Source: Candidatus Enterococcus ferrettii (lineage in GTDB: Bacteria; Bacillota; Bacilli; Lactobacillales; Enterococcaceae). Taken from it: a DNA stretch of 54,585 nt. The notes beneath the pieces are model-generated. The model saw only the letters and a list, made by a program, of their open reading frames with translations. It made no database searches and was not told where the DNA came from. Position 1 is the stretch's first letter. Every line of letters begins with the position of its first letter. The DNA lies in NCBI RefSeq assembly GCF_017377655.1, contig NZ_JAFREL010000053.1, positions 1-54,585 of the forward strand. The letters are read 5' to 3'. A program made the translations under genes and the position numbers. Positions 51,085-54,585 of this stretch are shown here, piece by piece.

Positions 51085-52807
51085 TAGTTAACACTCCATC
51101 TTCCGGAAAAACCAAAGGATAGAAGGTTTGATTTTTCGTATCCATCATGCCCTTGTCAGTAACCTTAATGGCTGGAGAAACCGGCAATGACAAAGTAGAG
51201 AACGACATAATTTCGTTCATATTTTCGTACCCTAATGCTTGCATGGCTGATCGAACCTGCTGCAAATCATACCCTAGTTCACTGACTGGTGCTTGAGACA
51301 AGATTCCACCGATTGGCAGTGGACAAGTAGCGGTTACTGCGCCGTCCTCAACTACCACATAACCACCTTGCATTTCTAGCAGCCTGTGCTGTGCTGCTAA
51401 AATTGAGTCTTCGTCATTTCCCATCACCATAAGGTTGTGATGATCATGAGCCCAAGTGGTTGCAATGGCACCTTTAGCTTTGATTGGTTGATCCATTAAT
51501 GCATAGGCAACATTTCCATTAATTCCGTAGCGTTCCATTACCAAAAGCAAGCTGCAGTCAGCTGCTTCTAAATCAAGAACGCCGTTTACTACTGGAATTT
51601 CTTTGACAATCGGTTGAGTAAACGTTCCAATTACTTGTTTTTGAATCACATTGCAGCGAACAGTCGACTTATCCGTTTGAACCCTCAGCTGCAAATCCTC
51701 TTGCGCTAATTGACGACATCGGACACTTTGTTGATACTCCACTGGGAAGGCTTCAACGACATCGGGGTGGTGAAAGGCATCGCCTTTTTGATAAACCTGT
51801 TCGCCAGATTTATACACGGCTGCAATAGCAAAATCAGCTAAATCATCCAATAAAATAAAATCGGCCATTCTCCCCGGGGCAATCATGCCGCGATCGTTCA
51901 AGCTCATGCGACGTGCTGGAGTGTAGGTAGTCATGTAAATCGCCTGCTCCATTGGCAAACCGTTGGCAACCGCCTTTTTTAGATTCTCATTCAAGTGTCC
52001 CTCTAATAGATCATCTGCCATGACATCGTCGGTGATAATACAAGCAAAGTCATACAGCTGGTGTTCATTGATAACCGCCATATTTTCCGGAGTGATGGAT
52101 TTATTTTGAAATTGAATAAACAAACCAGCGGCGATTTTTTCCAATAAGTGCTCAGGAAATTGATGCGTATGATCAGAGGTGATCCCACTGTATAAAAAGT
52201 CAGCTAATTCCTGATCATAGATTTTAGGAATGTGCCCTTCCAAAGGCATGGTTGGCCGTTCCTTTTTACATAAAGCAATAATCTCTGCAATTAAGGAATC
52301 GGGTTCATAGGCGATTCCTTTAAAATTCATCGCTTCCCCCAGACAGATGACTCGCGGATCCTTTAGCAGCTCTTTTACTTCTGGCAAGCCGATCATTCCA
52401 CCCGTTGTTTCCAGTTCGGGAGTGGTAGAAGGTACCGATGACGGAATTGCGTGGAAAATATCCAGCCGGGTTTTTGCTGCCATAAAATGCTTTAGACCTT
52501 CTAAGCCAAATACATTAGCCATTTCGTGTGCGTCAGCAACTACCGTCGTTACGCCATAACGCAGCACAGCCTCCGAGAAGATGGTCGGTGTAGTCATGGA
52601 ACTCTCAATATGCATGTGGATATCCAGCAAACCAGGAATCATGTACTGATTTTCAGCATCGATAATAACATCACTGGAAAATTGGTTTAAATCAGAAGAA
52701 CTGATGTAATAAAACTTGTTACCCTTAATGGCAACATTTTGTTTGGTGAATGTCCGATTTGGTGTTTGAAATACTTGAGCATTTTTAATGATCTTGTCTA
52801 CTTGCAT
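51068..52807 (-). CDS. ade: Adenine deaminase
   Basis: 579 aa, full length for AdeC/Ade enzymes that turn adenine into hypoxanthine and ammonia. The metal site motif [10 protein letters not shown] (His64, His66) and [11 protein letters not shown] near 91 are characteristic. The C-terminal region contains G-G-Y-V-V-V and L-P-I-G-G-I-L-S as in the family. The start has GGGGA upstream. It is first in the two-gene operon with the MTA/SAH-type deaminase. Confidence 0.93.
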   Translation of the reverse strand: MQVDKIIKNAQVFQTPNRTFTKQNVAIKGNKFYYISSSDLNQFSSDVIIDAENQYMIPGLLDIHMHIESSMTTPTIFSEAVLRYGVTTVVADAHEMANVFGLEGLKHFMAAKTRLDIFHAIPSSVPSTTPELETTGGMIGLPEVKELLKDPRVICLGEAMNFKGIAYEPDSLIAEIIALCKKERPTMPLEGHIPKIYDQELADFLYSGITSDHTHQFPEHLLEKIAAGLFIQFQNKSITPENMAVINEHQLYDFACIITDDVMADDLLEGHLNENLKKAVANGLPMEQAIYMTTYTPARRMSLNDRGMIAPGRMADFILLDDLADFAIAAVYKSGEQVYQKGDAFHHPDVVEAFPVEYQQSVRCRQLAQEDLQLRVQTDKSTVRCNVIQKQVIGTFTQPIVKEIPVVNGVLDLEAADCSLLLVMERYGINGNVAYALMDQPIKAKGAIATTWAHDHHNLMVMGNDEDSILAAQHRLLEMQGGYVVVEDGAVTATCPLPIGGILSQAPVSELGYDLQQVRSAMQALGYENMNEIMSFSTLSLPVSPAIKVTDKGMMDTKNQTFYPLVFPEDGVLTNEAAH

Positions 52808-52901
52808 GAATGTTTTCCCCTAATCCTTCTTTTCTTTCCCTCATTTTAGCAAACCAAATCAGCCTTGCCAAAAGGTATTTTGCTTTTTAAGCAATAAAAA
52901 A

Positions 52902-52936
52902 CTCGTTGGGAACTATTGCAGGTATTTCCCAACGAG
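52902..52936 (-). terminator. Terminator of the marR-flavin reductase-YdeI operon
   Basis: A perfect 11-bp stem (CTCGTTGGGAA with TTCCCAACGAG) and a 13-nt loop, followed on the minus strand by six T. Confidence 0.88.
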
Positions 52937-52965
52937 CTGAACTTATTTATCTTTGATTGCTTGAG

Positions 52966-53526
52966 TTACATCGGCTTCAAATTTTGATTTAGACGTTCCA
53001 CCATCCACGCTAAACGTTTTTCCCGGCCATCATCTGTTTTGGCATCCAGGTACGCTCGTGTGTATGTCTTTTTCACAGAAGGCGACATCGTTGTAAAATT
53101 AGTAAAAGCCGGTTCATAGTCCTTTAACAGCATCGCCACCCTCGCAATATCCTCTTCAGTGATCTGGGGGACTTTTGGCTTATTCCATTGCCCATTTTCC
53201 TTAGCTTCGTTTATTTTAGCTCTGCCAAGGTCGGTCATCTTGCCTTGCTCCTCCAGCTTTTTAACCAGCTTTTTATTCTTTTCTGACCATTTACTATTGG
53301 CCCGGCGAAAGGCAAAGTATTTTTTATAGGAGTGGTCATCCAAACTTTTCATCTGTCCATCAATCCATCCATAGCACAGCGCTTCCTCCAGGGCATCATT
53401 AGCGGAAAGTGTTGCGGGACCACCTTTTTTCCCAAAAAGCAGCCAAACCCCTTCGCTAGTGGTTCCGTTTTCTGCTAACCAAGTACGGAATTCACCTCTG
53501 TCTCTAAATGTAAGAAGATTATTCAT
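52966..53526 (-). CDS. YdeI/OmpD-associated family protein
   Basis: 186 aa from the ATG at 53526, which overlaps the flavin reductase stop by 8 nt; an earlier in-frame start at 53538 is less likely. The family signature G-V-W-L-L-F-G-K-K and A-L-C-Y-G-W-I-D-G-Q (about 65-74), then Y-F-A-F-R-R-A-N-S-K-W-S-E-K-N, is clear. These proteins have been linked to bacteriocin or antimicrobial-peptide protection in some species, but the mechanism is unknown. Confidence 0.85.
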   Translation of the reverse strand: MNNLLTFRDRGEFRTWLAENGTTSEGVWLLFGKKGGPATLSANDALEEALCYGWIDGQMKSLDDHSYKKYFAFRRANSKWSEKNKKLVKKLEEQGKMTDLGRAKINEAKENGQWNKPKVPQITEEDIARVAMLLKDYEPAFTNFTTMSPSVKKTYTRAYLDAKTDDGREKRLAWMVERLNQNLKPM

Positions 53527-54103
53527 TCGCCTTACCACCTATTCCTTTCATTGGTTCTCCCCAGTTTCCTGGAGTAGTTCCATCCCAATTGAAATACGAT
53601 TGTCTAATGGATTGGACAGGCAGGATCTTCTGCATCCGTTGCTCCTCAGTCAGAGTCTCATCACAAATATACTCATCTGCTAATACATTTCGAATTTTAC
53701 ACAAGAAGATATCGCCTCCATCTAGTACAATCGAACGATCTACTTCCAATTCATAGATCCAAGGACTTTTCGCAAGAATTGGTACATCCAAAACTCGTCC
53801 TTTTTCAATCTCTATTGGAATATCCATCTTATCCATAGCATAGCCATTCGTATTGCCAAGGTAATCAGCAATCGGCAGCAGCTCCTCAGAGACAAGACTG
53901 GCCGAAAAGATCTTGTTTGCTCGAATCCGATCCTTAGTCAATTTTTCATCTGCGATACAGGCCATCACGCCCATTTCCTGGTCGAAATAATAGCTAAACC
54001 AGCTGAATAATCCAAAATTGGGTGTCCCATCCTCCTTTGTTGTGCCGTACACAAACAACGTTTGGGGACAGAAGTGATTAGAGATGTCGATTGATTTTTT
54101 CAT
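53519..54103 (-). CDS. Flavin reductase family protein (FMN-binding split barrel)
   Basis: 194 aa. The split-barrel FMN-binding fold is suggested by T-P-N-F-G-L-F-S-W-F-S-Y-Y (about 27-39) and F-S-A-S-L-V-S near 66-72. Such proteins reduce flavins or bind FMN for other reductases. Its ATG overlaps the marR stop (ATGA), so it is translated from the MarR transcript. Confidence 0.8.
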   Translation of the reverse strand: MKKSIDISNHFCPQTLFVYGTTKEDGTPNFGLFSWFSYYFDQEMGVMACIADEKLTKDRIRANKIFSASLVSEELLPIADYLGNTNGYAMDKMDIPIEIEKGRVLDVPILAKSPWIYELEVDRSIVLDGGDIFLCKIRNVLADEYICDETLTEEQRMQKILPVQSIRQSYFNWDGTTPGNWGEPMKGIGGKANE

Positions 54104-54540
54104 AGCTTTTGCTCCTTTTCGATAAGATTAGACAATATTTTTTGCAAATCCTTCTCAAAGGCTCTAACCTCTGCTTCTGAAAAGTCTGCATAATACACAT
54201 CATTCATTTCCTGTGAAATTTTATTGTATTCATCATTTAATTTACGTGCTGTGTCTGTTAATGAAATACGAATTTTCCGTTTGTCCATTTGATCAGATAC
54301 TCGTTTAATCAGGTTGGCCTGCTCCATTCGTTCCAGCATACTAGTTAAGGTTGTTTTGGCTAAACTCGTTTTTCGTGACAATTCAACAATTGAAATGTCA
54401 TCCTCTTGCCACAAAACATATAAAATTCGCCCCTGTGCACCATTGAATTCCTCCACTCCTGCATTCGTCAGCATTTTCTCAAAAATACGCCCGCTGATTT
54501 GTGTAATTTGAGTCATTAAGAAGCCACCTTGCGTTTCCAT
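54100..54540 (-). CDS. MarR family transcriptional regulator
   Basis: 146 aa, or 138 aa if the ATG at 54516 is used; both have plausible ribosome sites (AGAGGTG and AAGGTGG). The HTH (about 52-82) contains I-S-I-V-E-L-S-R-K-T-S-L-A-K-T-T-L-T-S-M-L, and the wing D-K-R-K-I-R-I-S-L-T-D near 95 follows. It probably represses its own operon (flavin reductase, YdeI-like) through the palindrome at the window end. Confidence 0.88.
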   Translation of the reverse strand: METQGGFLMTQITQISGRIFEKMLTNAGVEEFNGAQGRILYVLWQEDDISIVELSRKTSLAKTTLTSMLERMEQANLIKRVSDQMDKRKIRISLTDTARKLNDEYNKISQEMNDVYYADFSEAEVRAFEKDLQKILSNLIEKEQKL

Positions 54541-54571
54541 AATTATGCGTTCACCTCTGCTTTATTAAATA

Positions 54572-54585
54572 GTACTATATAGTAC
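54572..54585 (-). promoter_or_regulatory. Palindromic operator of the marR operon
   Basis: A perfect 14-bp palindrome GTACTATATAGTAC ends the window, 32 bp upstream of the marR start. It contains a TATAGT-like -10 and is therefore a likely autorepression site. The rest of the promoter is off the edge. Confidence 0.6.

Noticed and set aside
1..54585. CRISPR array, prophage, tRNA or rRNA genes
   Set aside because: I looked for regularly spaced repeats, phage structural genes, integrase genes and cloverleaf-like sequences and found none; a tRNA scan was not possible.

Overview
The window reads as chromosomal DNA from a low-GC Gram-positive bacterium, most likely an Enterococcus (the E. avium group is a reasonable guess but not proven). 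Supporting signs are a copYZAB copper operon in the E. hirae order with tandem cop boxes, strong AGGAGG-type ribosome sites, Mga/AtxA-type regulators, NrdR, LexA and BceR-like sites of Firmicutes type, and several choloylglycine (bile salt) hydrolase genes. I saw no rRNA, tRNA, CRISPR array or prophage.

Region 1 (1-21.0 kb, nearly all on the minus strand) is an acid, bile and fatty-acid stress island. It opens with the edge of an IS200/IS605-type tnpB element that has cut a gene, leaving 39 codons. Then come, in transcription order: a hydrolase-gadB-DUF1269-lipoprotein operon; a likely operon of a 13-aa leader ORF, two small proteins, a DUF805 membrane protein and oleate hydratase; a gadC-yhgE/pip-hdeD operon; a drug-efflux MFS gene; and a tandem duplication of a [Mga-like regulator + choloylglycine hydrolase] module in which one hydrolase has decayed. 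Six of these transcription units carry a 17-bp TGTC-N9-GACA site upstream. Four of the sites share a strong core, and three lie 77-79 bp from the (former) start codon. I read this as one regulon for passage through stomach and bile, possibly driven by the two Mga-like proteins in its middle. This is the most novel-looking part of the window.

Region 2 (21.2-27.3 kb) is a PucR-controlled catabolic operon: NCS1 permease, DUF917/S-methyl-thiohydantoin desulfurase-like protein and a HyuA-type hydantoinase. Region 3 (27.4-32.8 kb) holds an autoregulated marR-NmrA pair, an SDR oxidoreductase and a BceAB-like ABC transporter. Region 4 (33-38 kb) holds nrdDG behind tandem NrdR boxes and a LexA-controlled dinB-DUF1697 pair. 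Region 5 (38-47.9 kb) holds a Phd/YefM-like protein, a third Mga-like regulator, copYZAB and a Zn/Cd/Pb ATPase with an ArsR-type operator.

Region 6 (47.9-54.6 kb) holds a DUF2200 gene, a complete tnpB-only IS200/IS605 element with an omega-RNA-like end, adenine deaminase plus MTA/SAH-type deaminase, and a marR-flavin reductase-YdeI operon whose operator palindrome is the last 14 bases of the window.
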